DNA of 64,000 nucleotides from positions 1-64,000 of the forward strand of contig NZ_SWFP01000010.1 of assembly GCF_005869225.1 (NCBI RefSeq). Reading direction: 5' to 3'. Shown here one piece after another: positions 1-8,084 of this stretch. Origin of the DNA: Dyadobacter bucti (GTDB lineage: Bacteria > Bacteroidota > Bacteroidia > Cytophagales > Spirosomataceae). Numbering within the stretch: position 1 is the first letter of the stretch; each line of letters opens with the position of its first letter. The notes beneath the pieces are model-generated. The model was given only the letters and a program-made list of their open reading frames with translations, did not search any database and was not told the origin of the DNA. The translations under genes and the position numbers were made by a program.

Positions 1-63
1 TCCTCTTTGAACTATTTAAATCCAGCAGCTTTTGAAGCCGAATATTACCGACAAACTGGATAA
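1..63 (+). pseudogene. C-terminal end of an IS3-family transposase (cut by window edge)
   Basis: Reading frame 1 is open from the first base and stops with TAA at 61-63, giving 20 residues with the core LNYLNPAAFE. A stretch of the form SLxYxxPxxFE is the usual C-terminal signature of the OrfB integrase (DDE, rve) of IS3-family elements. Only this tail is visible, so whether the full transposase is intact cannot be told. The family call rests on the short motif together with the inverted-repeat-like end that follows. Confidence 0.6.
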
Positions 64-125
64 GAATTGAAGTTTTTAAATATTTACTAACCCGCAAAAG
101 TGTAAACCAAAAGGGAACCACGTCA
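64..125 (+). mobile_element. Probable right terminal end of the IS3-family element
   Basis: After the transposase stop there are about 60 noncoding bases ending in aagggaaccacgtca at 111-125. Read from outside inwards this is TGACGTGGTTCCC, and IS3-family terminal inverted repeats typically start with TG. The left end lies outside the window, so the repeat cannot be matched and the boundary at 125 is an inference. Confidence 0.4.
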
Positions 126-197
126 GTTGACAGGATCGAGCGCGTTACGGTGGCGCTGGAATTTGTTGCGGGGATACCTTCCCGGGCAATTGTTTGA
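126..197 (+). pseudogene. Possible 3' tail of a gene interrupted by the IS
   Basis: Directly after the presumed IS end, a frame is open for 23 codons and stops with TGA at 195-197. It reads VDRIERVTVALEF followed by VAGIPSRAIV, which is protein-like in composition. I do not recognise the family. It may be the end of a gene split by the insertion, or it may be chance. From 198 to 281 only a weak A/T-rich hairpin (arms 218-224 and 240-246) is seen. Confidence 0.25.
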
Positions 198-281
198 GAC
201 TAATGCCTGAAAATAATAAAACCACCCACATGATGCGAATGGTTTTACTGCCAATATTTTGACTTTTCTCAACAACAACTT

Positions 282-710
282 TTACTTCCTCACATATTTT
301 GATCTTAGTGAAATGCCACAAGTCGTAATGATCATCTGATCACCGGTTTGCTCGATCTCCCAGTTCGGGCATTGGGCACAGGAAACGGCAGCACAGAGCG
401 GATTGATGGGGACGCTGGCCTTGGGCTCAATTGCAAATAGAAAACCGTTGACGGTAAGAGATTGCGGACTGCAGCACATGGGTAAATCTTTATCATCCAG
501 AAGGACTCCGTCAAACCGAATGCTGAAATAATAGGGCTTATCATAAACACCAGCTTCCTGCCAGACTGTCCGGCCGTTTTCAGTTATTTCCGTTTCTGTA
601 AGCTGCCATTTTCCGACAATACCCTCAATTTGCGGCGGCGTGTCGGTGTCGTCCTTTTTACATCCGGACAGGATAAACAAAACAAAAAGTAGGAATAGGA
701 TCTGTTTCAT
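282..710 (-). CDS. Small lipocalin-like lipoprotein
   Basis: A 142-residue protein with a lipoprotein signal: a hydrophobic stretch (residues 4-14), the lipobox LSGC with the modified Cys at 17, then KKDDTDT, a charged linker typical of surface lipoproteins in Bacteroidota. The mature part starts with GIVGKWQLTETEI, like the first strand of small lipocalin-like (DUF4488/DUF5004-type) domains, and carries several Cys in the second half (CC, C, C, CPNC-like spacing) that could form disulfides. Function unknown. It stands alone, convergent with the IS remnant and 62 bases from the stop of the next minus-strand gene. Confidence 0.6.
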   Translation of the reverse strand: MKQILFLLFVLFILSGCKKDDTDTPPQIEGIVGKWQLTETEITENGRTVWQEAGVYDKPYYFSIRFDGVLLDDKDLPMCCSPQSLTVNGFLFAIEPKASVPINPLCAAVSCAQCPNWEIEQTGDQMIITTCGISLRSKYVRK

Positions 711-772
711 GAAATTCGTGGATTTTTTAAAACAGATGCCGTAAGCCTGTCAATAGTTGGAACGGCTACAGA

Positions 773-1282
773 CTAAAATCTCTGTCCCGACTGGTTAGCT
801 TGTCGCATGCAGGTTAGCCTATAATATTGGCTGGTTGATTCCAAGTCGTTGGACCGGGATGTTGCCAGTTCTATTGTTATGCGGGAATATATGGGCGACC
901 GGTAGGTTACAGAAGTAACCCGCGTGTTAGAATCATCCGTCTTAACTGCCTTGAACCCCATTTGTTTTAGTTGAGACAGCAAATTTCGGACGTAGCTCTC
1001 CGACTCCGTTCCGATGCTTGACGCAGTCGAATTGTTATCATATTTTGTAAAGATGAAATCGCTTCGGGTTCCATTTTCATAGCAGCTTTCGTAGGTATAA
1101 AGCGTGCCACTGGATTTCTTTTTAGTGTTCAAAAAACAAAACCCCCTGTTGGTAATGGACTCATTGATGCAGTTGAAATCATCACAGCTGCTTTTATCGA
1201 TCAGTTCGTTAAGGCTTAATGTCTGGGCATTGGATACAAAGGAAGCAGCTTGAAAAACAAGATAAAATAGAATTTTTTTCAC
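773..1282 (-). CDS. Small secreted protein of unknown function
   Basis: The frame is open upstream to 1420, but the first 46 residues look noncoding. A GTG at 1280-1282 places a proper signal peptide (MKKILFYLVF then QAASFVSNAQ, cut after the AQ) at the N-terminus, so I prefer that start, giving 169 residues. The mature part is Ser/Thr-rich, has four Cys in its first third (SSCDDFNC, GFCF, ESC), and a region SYVRNLLSQLKQMGFKAVK that looks like a small alpha/beta fold. I do not recognise the family. The tRNA-Glu lies upstream on the same strand. Confidence 0.55.
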   Translation of the reverse strand: MKKILFYLVFQAASFVSNAQTLSLNELIDKSSCDDFNCINESITNRGFCFLNTKKKSSGTLYTYESCYENGTRSDFIFTKYDNNSTASSIGTESESYVRNLLSQLKQMGFKAVKTDDSNTRVTSVTYRSPIYSRITIELATSRSNDLESTSQYYRLTCMRQANQSGQRF

Positions 1283-1472
1283 TTTAACGAAAATAATATT
1301 TAGAGGAAGTAGTAGGTTAAATTCTAAAGCATTTTTATCGGCATGTCTAATGCCGACAGGTTGTAAAAAAGTCGAGCCCGCCCCGACAGAAACCGTCCCA
1401 AAAGAGCACAAAAAAACCACTCCGAAAAGAGTGGCTTTTGCAAAATGTCGAAAGTGCTATCGCACGGTTTTG

Positions 1473-1544
1473 TGACCCATAGGGGAATCGAACCCCTGTT
1501 TCAACCGTGAAAGGGTCGTGTCCTAACCGCTAGACGAATGGGCC
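1473..1544 (-). tRNA. tRNA-Glu (anticodon TTC)
   Basis: The minus strand folds as a complete 72-nt tRNA: acceptor GGCCCAT pairing with ATGGGTC, discriminator A, a D-arm with TCTAGCGGTTAGGA, anticodon stem CGACC/GGTTG around the loop CTTTCAC (anticodon TTC), and a T-arm AGGGGTTCGATTCCCCT. No CCA is encoded. It is a single tRNA with no neighbours of its kind. Confidence 0.93.
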
Positions 1545-1759
1545 GACTGGTCTCCTACTTCGCGCGTTTTTTAGCACTTTCTTTCACTTTTCGTTTCCGT
1601 TTTCCGAAATCGTGGTGCAAATATGCAGGGTTGAATTTTAAATTCCAAACAGGGGTAGGAAATAAAATGAAGTTATTTTGTACTCAATTCATTTCCAGTG
1701 TGTTTGTTCTGAAACTTTTTTTATTCATTCCGCCGTGACGTTAAATTGAGGTAACTTTC

Positions 1760-1767
1760 TAAATTTG
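1760..1767 (+). promoter_or_regulatory. Bacteroidota -7 box TAAATTTG
   Basis: An exact match to the Bacteroidota -7 consensus TAnnTTTG, 34 bases before the ATG of the M14 peptidase gene. A clear -33 TTTG is not seen at the usual distance, so it is a candidate promoter only. Confidence 0.35.
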
Positions 1768-1801
1768 GGTTGCCTGTTTTTTCCATTTTCATTTTGCTAT
1801 C

Positions 1802-4291
1802 ATGATCAGACATCTTTGCTGTATCCTACTTCTGTTTTTATTTCATCAAACTATTGCCCAGGACAAAACACCAGATCAATTTTTAGGGTACCCGCTGGGA
1901 TCCAAATTTGCTTACCACCATCAGATTGTCGACTATATCAAATCACTGCAGTCGCAGAATCCCGACCGGATGAAACTGGTCCAATATGGTACTACCAATG
2001 AAGGCAGGCCGCTGGTGGTTGCTTTTATATCGTCTGCTGAGAATATATCCAATCTCGAAAAAATCCGGACGAACCATCTGAAGAGCGTTAAATTGATGGA
2101 AGGGAAACCGGATGCGGCTACTCCGCCCATTGTCTGGATGAGCTATAACGTGCATGGAAATGAGTCTGTGTCGGCAAATACAAGCATGAAAGTGGTGTAT
2201 GAGTTGCTGAACAAACAAAATACGCTTACGCAGGATTTTCTGAAAAACATGGTGATCATGATTGATCCGTGCATTAATCCTGACGGCTACGAACGCTACA
2301 CCCAGTGGTACAACCGTGTACAGAATGTCTCGCCCGATATTACTCCTTTTGCACTGGAACATGACGAACCGTGGCCCGGTGGAAGATTCAACCACTATCT
2401 GTTCGACCTTAACCGTGACTGGGCATGGCAGACACAGAAGGAGACGCAGGAAAGAATTGCATTGTACAATCAATGGATGCCGCATTTTCATGCCGATTTC
2501 CACGAAATGGGACACACCAGAAGTTACTATTTCCCGCCTGCTGCCAAGCCCTTTCATAAGGATGTTACTGCGTGGCAGCGACAGTTTAATGACCTCATTG
2601 GCGAGTATTGCAGAAAATATTTTGATCAAAATGGGTGGACTTATTTTACACGGTACAACTATGATTTATTTTATCCGAGTTATGGCGATACCTGGCCAAC
2701 GATGAATGGTGCTGTCGGTGTTACATACGAGCAGGGTGGAGGCGGCCGGGCAGGCCTGGCAGTTGAGCGGAAGGATGAGCACGATACTTTAACACTTGCA
2801 AGCCGGATATCACATCATTATGCCACGAGCCTGGCTACGCTGGAAGCGGTACTTTCTCAGAAGGATCGCATGGTTTCGGAGTTTATCAAATTTCATGAGG
2901 ATGCCGCAAATTCTCCATCGGGCTCTTTCAAAACATATATTATCAAGTCGAAAGGGAATGAAGAGCGTATCAGGTCGTTCAGCGAGTGGCTTGACCGTCA
3001 GGGATTTGTGTATGGAACAGCCGGAAAGGCAATTTCTGCCAAGGGAACCGAGCTTACAACACTTGCTGAAAGTACGTTGAAAATTGAAAATAATGATCTG
3101 TTGATCAGTGCATATCAGCCCAAATCCAATTTACTACGGGTTTTATTTGAGCCTAAACCGGTGCTGGAAGATTCGGTTACCTATGATGTGACAAGCTGGG
3201 GCCTGGCTTATTTGTATGGTTTAAAGGCGTATGGCTTGAAAGAAAAATTTACCCCTGCGACTTATCAGCCTGAAAAAATTGAAAATCCCATACCGGCAAC
3301 ATCTCCTTATGCTTATCTGGCCACCTGGTCGGAGGTGGAAGATGCTGGTTTTCTTGCTGATTTGTTGAAAAACAGGATTTTGGTCAAAAGCTCCAATGTG
3401 CCTTTTGAAATAGATAAAAGGAGTTTTGAGGCTGGAACATTGATTATCACCAAAAAAGGTAACGAACATCTTGCTTTCGATAAGCTGGTGACCACGCTCG
3501 CTACGAAGCATCATGTGAAACTGACGGCCGCTCAAACCGGATATGTAAGCTCCGGCGCAGACTTTGGAAGTGATTATATCGCGTCATTGAAAGCACCCAA
3601 AGTTGTAGCAGTTACGGGTGATGGTATCAGTGCCACTTCGGTAGGTGCGATCTGGCATTATTTCGAACAGCAGATCAAATACCCAGTAACCATGGTCAAT
3701 GGTAGCCGGCTGCTGGAACTGCCCTGGAATACGATCGATGTGCTGATCCTGCCCGATGGAAAATACGCCGACCTGATCAGCGAAAAGCACTTGGAAGTAA
3801 TCCAATACTGGGTGAAAAATGGTGGTAAAATCATCATCATGGAACGGGCTACTGATGCATTCATTGGCAAGCCGGGTTTTGCCCTCACCAAAAAATTTAC
3901 GGATAAGAAAAGGAATTCGGATGTATTCAGGAAGTATGGTGATCAGGAGCGGGAAGGTGCCGGTGATTCCTCGCCTGGCAGCATGTTTCAGGTGACGATG
4001 GATGCCACGCACCCTTTGTCATTTGGCTGCGCTAAGGAATACTTTACTTTGGTACGCCACGCCTATGAAATTGACTACCTGAAAGATGGTTGGAATGTCG
4101 GATATCTGGAAGAGACGGGATACAAGGCTGGTTTTGTAGGAAATAAAATAGCCGGGAAGCTAAAAAATACGCTGATCATGGGCGTGCAGGAAATGGGAAA
4201 TGGACAGGTAATTTACCTTTTAGACGATCCCGTTTTTCGGGCAATGCTCTACAATGGTAAAATACTTTTCAGCAACGCCGTTTTCAGGTAA
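1802..4291 (+). CDS. Secreted M14-family zinc carboxypeptidase
   Basis: An 829-residue protein with a signal peptide (hydrophobic residues 5-18, cut after IAQ at about 20). The M14 metallopeptidase domain covers roughly 40-370: the zinc pair H-x-x-E in VHGNES (about 119-122), the substrate-binding stretch DPCINPDGYER, DLNRDW, the third zinc His in HADFHEMGH, and the catalytic Glu in VTYEQGG. The C-terminal half (about 500-829) holds a Rossmann or glutamine-amidotransferase-like segment (VDVLILPDGKY) found in large Bacteroidota members of this family. The likely role is periplasmic or extracellular peptide trimming. It stands alone behind a -7 box and ends at a bidirectional terminator. Confidence 0.85.
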   Translation: MIRHLCCILLLFLFHQTIAQDKTPDQFLGYPLGSKFAYHHQIVDYIKSLQSQNPDRMKLVQYGTTNEGRPLVVAFISSAENISNLEKIRTNHLKSVKLMEGKPDAATPPIVWMSYNVHGNESVSANTSMKVVYELLNKQNTLTQDFLKNMVIMIDPCINPDGYERYTQWYNRVQNVSPDITPFALEHDEPWPGGRFNHYLFDLNRDWAWQTQKETQERIALYNQWMPHFHADFHEMGHTRSYYFPPAAKPFHKDVTAWQRQFNDLIGEYCRKYFDQNGWTYFTRYNYDLFYPSYGDTWPTMNGAVGVTYEQGGGGRAGLAVERKDEHDTLTLASRISHHYATSLATLEAVLSQKDRMVSEFIKFHEDAANSPSGSFKTYIIKSKGNEERIRSFSEWLDRQGFVYGTAGKAISAKGTELTTLAESTLKIENNDLLISAYQPKSNLLRVLFEPKPVLEDSVTYDVTSWGLAYLYGLKAYGLKEKFTPATYQPEKIENPIPATSPYAYLATWSEVEDAGFLADLLKNRILVKSSNVPFEIDKRSFEAGTLIITKKGNEHLAFDKLVTTLATKHHVKLTAAQTGYVSSGADFGSDYIASLKAPKVVAVTGDGISATSVGAIWHYFEQQIKYPVTMVNGSRLLELPWNTIDVLILPDGKYADLISEKHLEVIQYWVKNGGKIIIMERATDAFIGKPGFALTKKFTDKKRNSDVFRKYGDQEREGAGDSSPGSMFQVTMDATHPLSFGCAKEYFTLVRHAYEIDYLKDGWNVGYLEETGYKAGFVGNKIAGKLKNTLIMGVQEMGNGQVIYLLDDPVFRAMLYNGKILFSNAVFR

Positions 4292-4303
4292 AAAGTGATC
4301 AAT

Positions 4304-4350
4304 AAAAAAGTTGCCCTGTAAATTCTATTGGTTTCACGGGGCAACTTTTT
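4304..4350. terminator. Bidirectional rho-independent terminator
   Basis: Arms AAAAAGTTGCCCTGT and ACGGGGCAACTTTTT pair with one G-T wobble around a short loop. There is an A-run before and a T-run after, so it can stop both the M14 gene on plus and the convergent phosphatase gene on minus. Confidence 0.8.
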
Positions 4351-4358
4351 ATTGATTA

Positions 4359-5762
4359 TTATTTTAATCCTTTGCGCTTTTTGTATTCCTGATAGCGCTC
4401 GTTGTATTGTTTCAGTTCTTCTTCTTTAAAGCTCTTTTCGTATCGTTCGGGGAGTTTAAGGAGCTCCTGCATTTTGAGGGAATTGGATAACTCAACTAGA
4501 GAATTCACACCTTTTTTATCTTTGATCAGTTCAAAAGAATCATATAAGTCGCCGTTTACGGTGAAAGCCTTAAATGCCAGTTTGTTTTCATCAATCGTAA
4601 TAGCCTGGTATAGCTGCGTGTTGGACGCAGCGCGGTCCATCCAGTCCTGCAAACCGATATCGTACATTTTCGGCCCGCTCACGGAAACCACATAAACAGG
4701 CCCGTCAGGTCTTTTCCGGCTTTGGCCTACCGGCATGTTAAGGCCTCTTCCGTAAGTGTGATCGTGACCCTGTAAAACGATATCCACTTTGTATTTTTTA
4801 TAGAGCGGCTCCATTTTATCCCTCCATTCGTTGTTATCCCTTCCTTTTTTGGTGGAATAAATTGGATGGTGATGAACAACTACCAACCAGCGCTTAGGGT
4901 TATTTTTAGCTACATTTTCAAACCATTCAGCCTGTTTATTAAGCTCTTCTGCATTGATAGTTGCATGTTCCGAATTCAGGAATATGAATCTTTTGTTTTG
5001 ATAATCAATGTAATATGCCGTTTCTTTCAGTCCGTCGGGGCCATTTTCCGGCAGGGCAAATTGTGGACGCCAGTGTCTGGAAACTTTTTCCTGTTTGTCT
5101 GTATCTGTAAAATATTCGTGATTTCCCGGAACAGCCAGGTTGGGAACCATCCCGTTGATCCAGCCTCCTGCCTCAAACCATTCTCCCCACTCGTAATCGT
5201 TGTTGGAGCGGTTGATCAGATCGCCCGCATGAATCATGAAATTTGCCTTCGGCAGGGTAGAGTATGCGCCTCGCACAGCCCTCGACCACAGCGAACGGAT
5301 ATCATTTTGTGCGTCGCCGAAATAGAGTAAAGAAAGCGGTTCGTTACCGGAAGATGCAGTTGTGAAATGAAACCACTCACTCCAGTAAGCACCATCGCCG
5401 ACACGATAGGCATATTGGGTTGCAGGTTTCAGATCTGTAAAATTCACCTCATGGTAAATCACCGTTTTTCCGTCCAGAACGGTTGGCTGGCTATTGGCAT
5501 TTGTAATTCTGGCTTTTGGGACAAAATCCGGAGAAGGTGTAGCTTCGTATATAGCGGCAACTGCGTTGGTCACAGTGGAGTCTGTCCGCCAGTTTACGGC
5601 CTGCGAAACAGCCGGGTCGCCTTTAAACCCGAGAATGACCCGATCGGGAAATTTCGATGCCGGGTAGGTTTTATTTTGCTGGGAATGAGCGGAATAATAA
5701 CATGTAAATAGTAGAAAAAACGTAGCAACCGGTTTGAAATATAGTCTCGTAATATCTGACAT
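4359..5762 (-). CDS. Purple-acid-phosphatase-like metallophosphoesterase, secreted
   Basis: A 467-residue protein with a signal peptide (hydrophobic residues 13-25, cut after AHSQ). An N-terminal fibronectin-like purple acid phosphatase domain (about 35-140) precedes a calcineurin-like phosphoesterase core with all five metal motifs: YFGDAQND, HAGDLINR, PGNHE, VVHHHPIY and GHDHTYGR. These ligands build the dinuclear site that hydrolyses phosphate esters. The C-terminus (about 410-467) is Lys/Glu-rich and probably helical. The substrate is unknown; periplasmic phosphate scavenging is likely. It is divergent from the serine hydrolase at 5929 across 166 bases. Confidence 0.85.
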   Translation of the reverse strand: MSDITRLYFKPVATFFLLFTCYYSAHSQQNKTYPASKFPDRVILGFKGDPAVSQAVNWRTDSTVTNAVAAIYEATPSPDFVPKARITNANSQPTVLDGKTVIYHEVNFTDLKPATQYAYRVGDGAYWSEWFHFTTASSGNEPLSLLYFGDAQNDIRSLWSRAVRGAYSTLPKANFMIHAGDLINRSNNDYEWGEWFEAGGWINGMVPNLAVPGNHEYFTDTDKQEKVSRHWRPQFALPENGPDGLKETAYYIDYQNKRFIFLNSEHATINAEELNKQAEWFENVAKNNPKRWLVVVHHHPIYSTKKGRDNNEWRDKMEPLYKKYKVDIVLQGHDHTYGRGLNMPVGQSRKRPDGPVYVVSVSGPKMYDIGLQDWMDRAASNTQLYQAITIDENKLAFKAFTVNGDLYDSFELIKDKKGVNSLVELSNSLKMQELLKLPERYEKSFKEEELKQYNERYQEYKKRKGLK

Positions 5763-5928
5763 CGTATAATAAATGTTTGAGTTCTGATCTATAATGATAC
5801 CTCGTTTTTCGTTGATCAGGCTAGTTAAGCGTATTAAGGTTATATAAATTTTTAGTGTCGGCAGTTTCCGGGATTTTAAATATGCGCCTTAATTTGATCA
5901 TATTTGTATAGCTTAAAAATCCACCACT

Positions 5929-7197
5929 ATGTTCGAAAATTCTAAAATTTCAAAGAGATTTCTGCCCCTGGCTTTGTCGTTTTTCGCGATCGTTTTGATT
6001 CATGGGGGCTGTAAAAAAGACAAAGATCAGGAAGTTGTCGTGCCCATTGAGAATATCAGGCGATTTGTTACCCTTCTGGATGATTCTCTGAAAGGTCGCG
6101 GATTTGGATACAGCTTCGTTGTTTACAGAAAAAATGAATTGGTAGGCTCTGGCTTTGGCGGGCCGGCGTCTAGAAGTATTGAATATATTGGTGAACGTCC
6201 GGTCACGCTGGACACCAAAATGCAGATCGCCAGCATGTCGAAAACCTTGACCGCAGCTGCTTTTTTGATGATCGGGCAGGAAAAGGGCATCAAAACAACC
6301 GATAAAATAATAAACTATCTCCCGGCATCATGGACAAAAGGGCCGAATGTTGACAAGATTGCTTTCAGGGATTTGCTCACGCACCGGAGCGGCATTATTG
6401 GAGTGGGAGATAACTGCCAGAATGGGTCCTATATTGAAAACTACTGGCTTGGGCTCAAAAATCTGATGAAGAAGGGTGTGAAGACTGAAAACATGTATCA
6501 GCAATGTTATCAGAATGCGAATTTCGGGCTTTTCAGAGTTTTGATTCCGGCAATGCTCGGTTACAAATTCACCGGAAACGACGAAAATGATAATGCCAAC
6601 ACCCAAAAAATATATGAGGATTATGTTAAAGAACACATTTTCCAGAAAGCCGGAGTGCTTTCTACGGAACTGCTCTTTAACTCGTCGGCATTTCCAACTT
6701 TCGGCTACGATTATCCGTATACTGATGGAGAATGGGGCTTCAATCCGGGTGATTTAAGGGAAACTGCCGGCGGTTATGGATTTTATCTTTCTGCGAACGA
6801 AGCAGTCAAGATTTATTCCGGCATGTTTGTAAAAGACAGCCCTATCCTTAGCCAGGCGTTGCAGGATTCTATACAGTCAGGGTTGGGTAGTTATACCACG
6901 GTTACACCGTTGGGAGAATTTAGTTATCACGACGGGTGGTGGCATTCCGGTTTTTACAAAGAGAGGACGAAAGGGTTCCGTAGTATCTGGATGACCTGCC
7001 CGAATGACATAACGGTCGTACTGTTTACCAATGCATTAAGGCATAGGGACGGAGTTTTTCCAATCTTTTCGGATGCTTATTACGACATTACGTCGTACGT
7101 ACTGTGGGCATATGCAACTGTTATGGAAGAAAACAAAGGCAGGAGAACTTCCCCGATCAATTTCCACGACTATTTAAGGGACAAACAACCGCATTGA
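5929..7197 (+). CDS. Beta-lactamase/CubicO-family serine hydrolase lipoprotein
   Basis: A 422-residue lipoprotein (hydrophobic stretch, then HGGC with Cys at about 27 and a KKDKDQ linker). The class C beta-lactamase-like fold shows the nucleophile motif S-x-x-K in ASMSKTLTAA, the Y-x-N motif in CYQNANFG, and an H-x-G motif in WWHSGF near the C-terminus that replaces KTG. Members of this family are mostly esterases or D-aminopeptidases rather than resistance enzymes, so antibiotic hydrolysis should not be assumed. Single gene with no evident operon partner. Confidence 0.8.
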   Translation: MFENSKISKRFLPLALSFFAIVLIHGGCKKDKDQEVVVPIENIRRFVTLLDDSLKGRGFGYSFVVYRKNELVGSGFGGPASRSIEYIGERPVTLDTKMQIASMSKTLTAAAFLMIGQEKGIKTTDKIINYLPASWTKGPNVDKIAFRDLLTHRSGIIGVGDNCQNGSYIENYWLGLKNLMKKGVKTENMYQQCYQNANFGLFRVLIPAMLGYKFTGNDENDNANTQKIYEDYVKEHIFQKAGVLSTELLFNSSAFPTFGYDYPYTDGEWGFNPGDLRETAGGYGFYLSANEAVKIYSGMFVKDSPILSQALQDSIQSGLGSYTTVTPLGEFSYHDGWWHSGFYKERTKGFRSIWMTCPNDITVVLFTNALRHRDGVFPIFSDAYYDITSYVLWAYATVMEENKGRRTSPINFHDYLRDKQPH

Positions 7198-7227
7198 GGG
7201 AGCCAGGGCAATTTTAAACAATGCGAA

Positions 7228-7389
7228 CTACACTTTGGGGGGCACTGTACTTGGGATGAAACTCGTCTTGTGATTTTTGTTTTTTTTACCCTTCTGATCA
7301 CGTATCCATTCACTTATGCGTTTGAAATCACTGTCGGAAGGCTGCCGGCCAGTAGTCAAAAACTCTATATCGTCAGCTTTTTTTACCAT
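7228..7389 (-). CDS. Small hypothetical protein, companion of the acetyltransferase-like gene
   Basis: A 53-residue ORF, ATG at 7387-7389 and TAG at 7228-7230. The sequence starts MVKKADDIEFLTTGRQPSD and goes on to a predicted amphipathic helix (DFKRISEWIRDQKGKK) before a basic tail. It begins only 9 bases after the second stop of the acetyltransferase-like pseudogene on the same strand, so the two form a two-gene unit. Small partners of this kind recur next to that family in Bacteroidota as far as I recall, but no function is known to me. Confidence 0.45.
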   Translation of the reverse strand: MVKKADDIEFLTTGRQPSDSDFKRISEWIRDQKGKKNKNHKTSFIPSTVPPKV

Positions 7390-7398
7390 CACAACAAG

Positions 7399-7923
7399 TT
7401 ACGAATTTTTGGGGAAGTATTGATGAATGAGCCTTACTGCCGCATTTGAATTAATGACCATGATGTTACCAAATAATAGGCTGGCGCCTAGACTCTCCTG
7501 ATAATGTTGAACTAGTTTTGTTTTACTTTTAAAAGAAACGTAACCCTCAAAACCTTTTTCAAACTATAGTTTGCAAGCGAAAGCAATAAGATTTCCCGCT
7601 ACACCTAGATACAACTTTTTTTCGCCCTTATTCAATTTATGACTTTCGATGAGATGCATAAAAACGTGATCTTCTCGTTCCTGTAAACTTATAAGTCCTT
7701 GAATAACATGTGCATTGTCCTTGATAACCAATTTGAAAACTTGTTTCTCTTTACTCTTGGTCTCTGCTTTCCAATCAAAAAGCCAGTACGTCTTTCCTAC
7801 TGCTTTCATATCGTCGGATGTAAGCGGCAAAACCGCAGTAGTGAAGCTTTCACCCGTCCAAGCATTTTCGATTGACCTGGTTAGCTTATCTATTTCGACG
7901 CTGATTTGTCTCGCCGGACTCAT
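7399..7923 (-). pseudogene. GNAT-like acetyltransferase gene with an in-frame amber stop
   Basis: The ATG at 7921-7923 opens a 119-residue frame that ends at TAG (7564-7566) after AFACKL. The same frame then continues without interruption for 54 codons (FEKGFEGYVSFKSKTKL and so on to IHQYFPKNS) before TAA at 7399-7401. The part after the stop has the conserved look of this family, in which a Ser normally follows CKL, so a single base change (TCG to TAG) would explain it. Either the gene is a recent pseudogene or the stop is read through. The fold is inferred from overall pattern only. Confidence 0.6.
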
Positions 7924-8056
7924 ATATCCAATTCAGTTTATGCCAATTATTCATAAAATGTATTGTTGAGCCTAAGTGATCAAAATTAGCAAGAGTTGTT
8001 AAGTCATGGAAATTGTTCTGTAAAAGCTACCGGGTTACTTTCAATTTCAAAACCCT

Positions 8057-8064
8057 TAACTTTG
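8057..8064 (+). promoter_or_regulatory. Bacteroidota -7 box TAACTTTG
   Basis: An exact TAnnTTTG match located 20 bases before the TTG start of the radical SAM gene, in an otherwise A/T-rich intergenic stretch. No convincing -33 element was found. Confidence 0.35.
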
Positions 8065-8084
8065 CGTAAAGAAATCACAATACT

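Noticed and set aside
5929..7197. Antibiotic-resistance beta-lactamase
   Set aside because: It has the serine hydrolase motifs, but HSG replaces KTG and the lipoprotein form fits the general CubicO family better.
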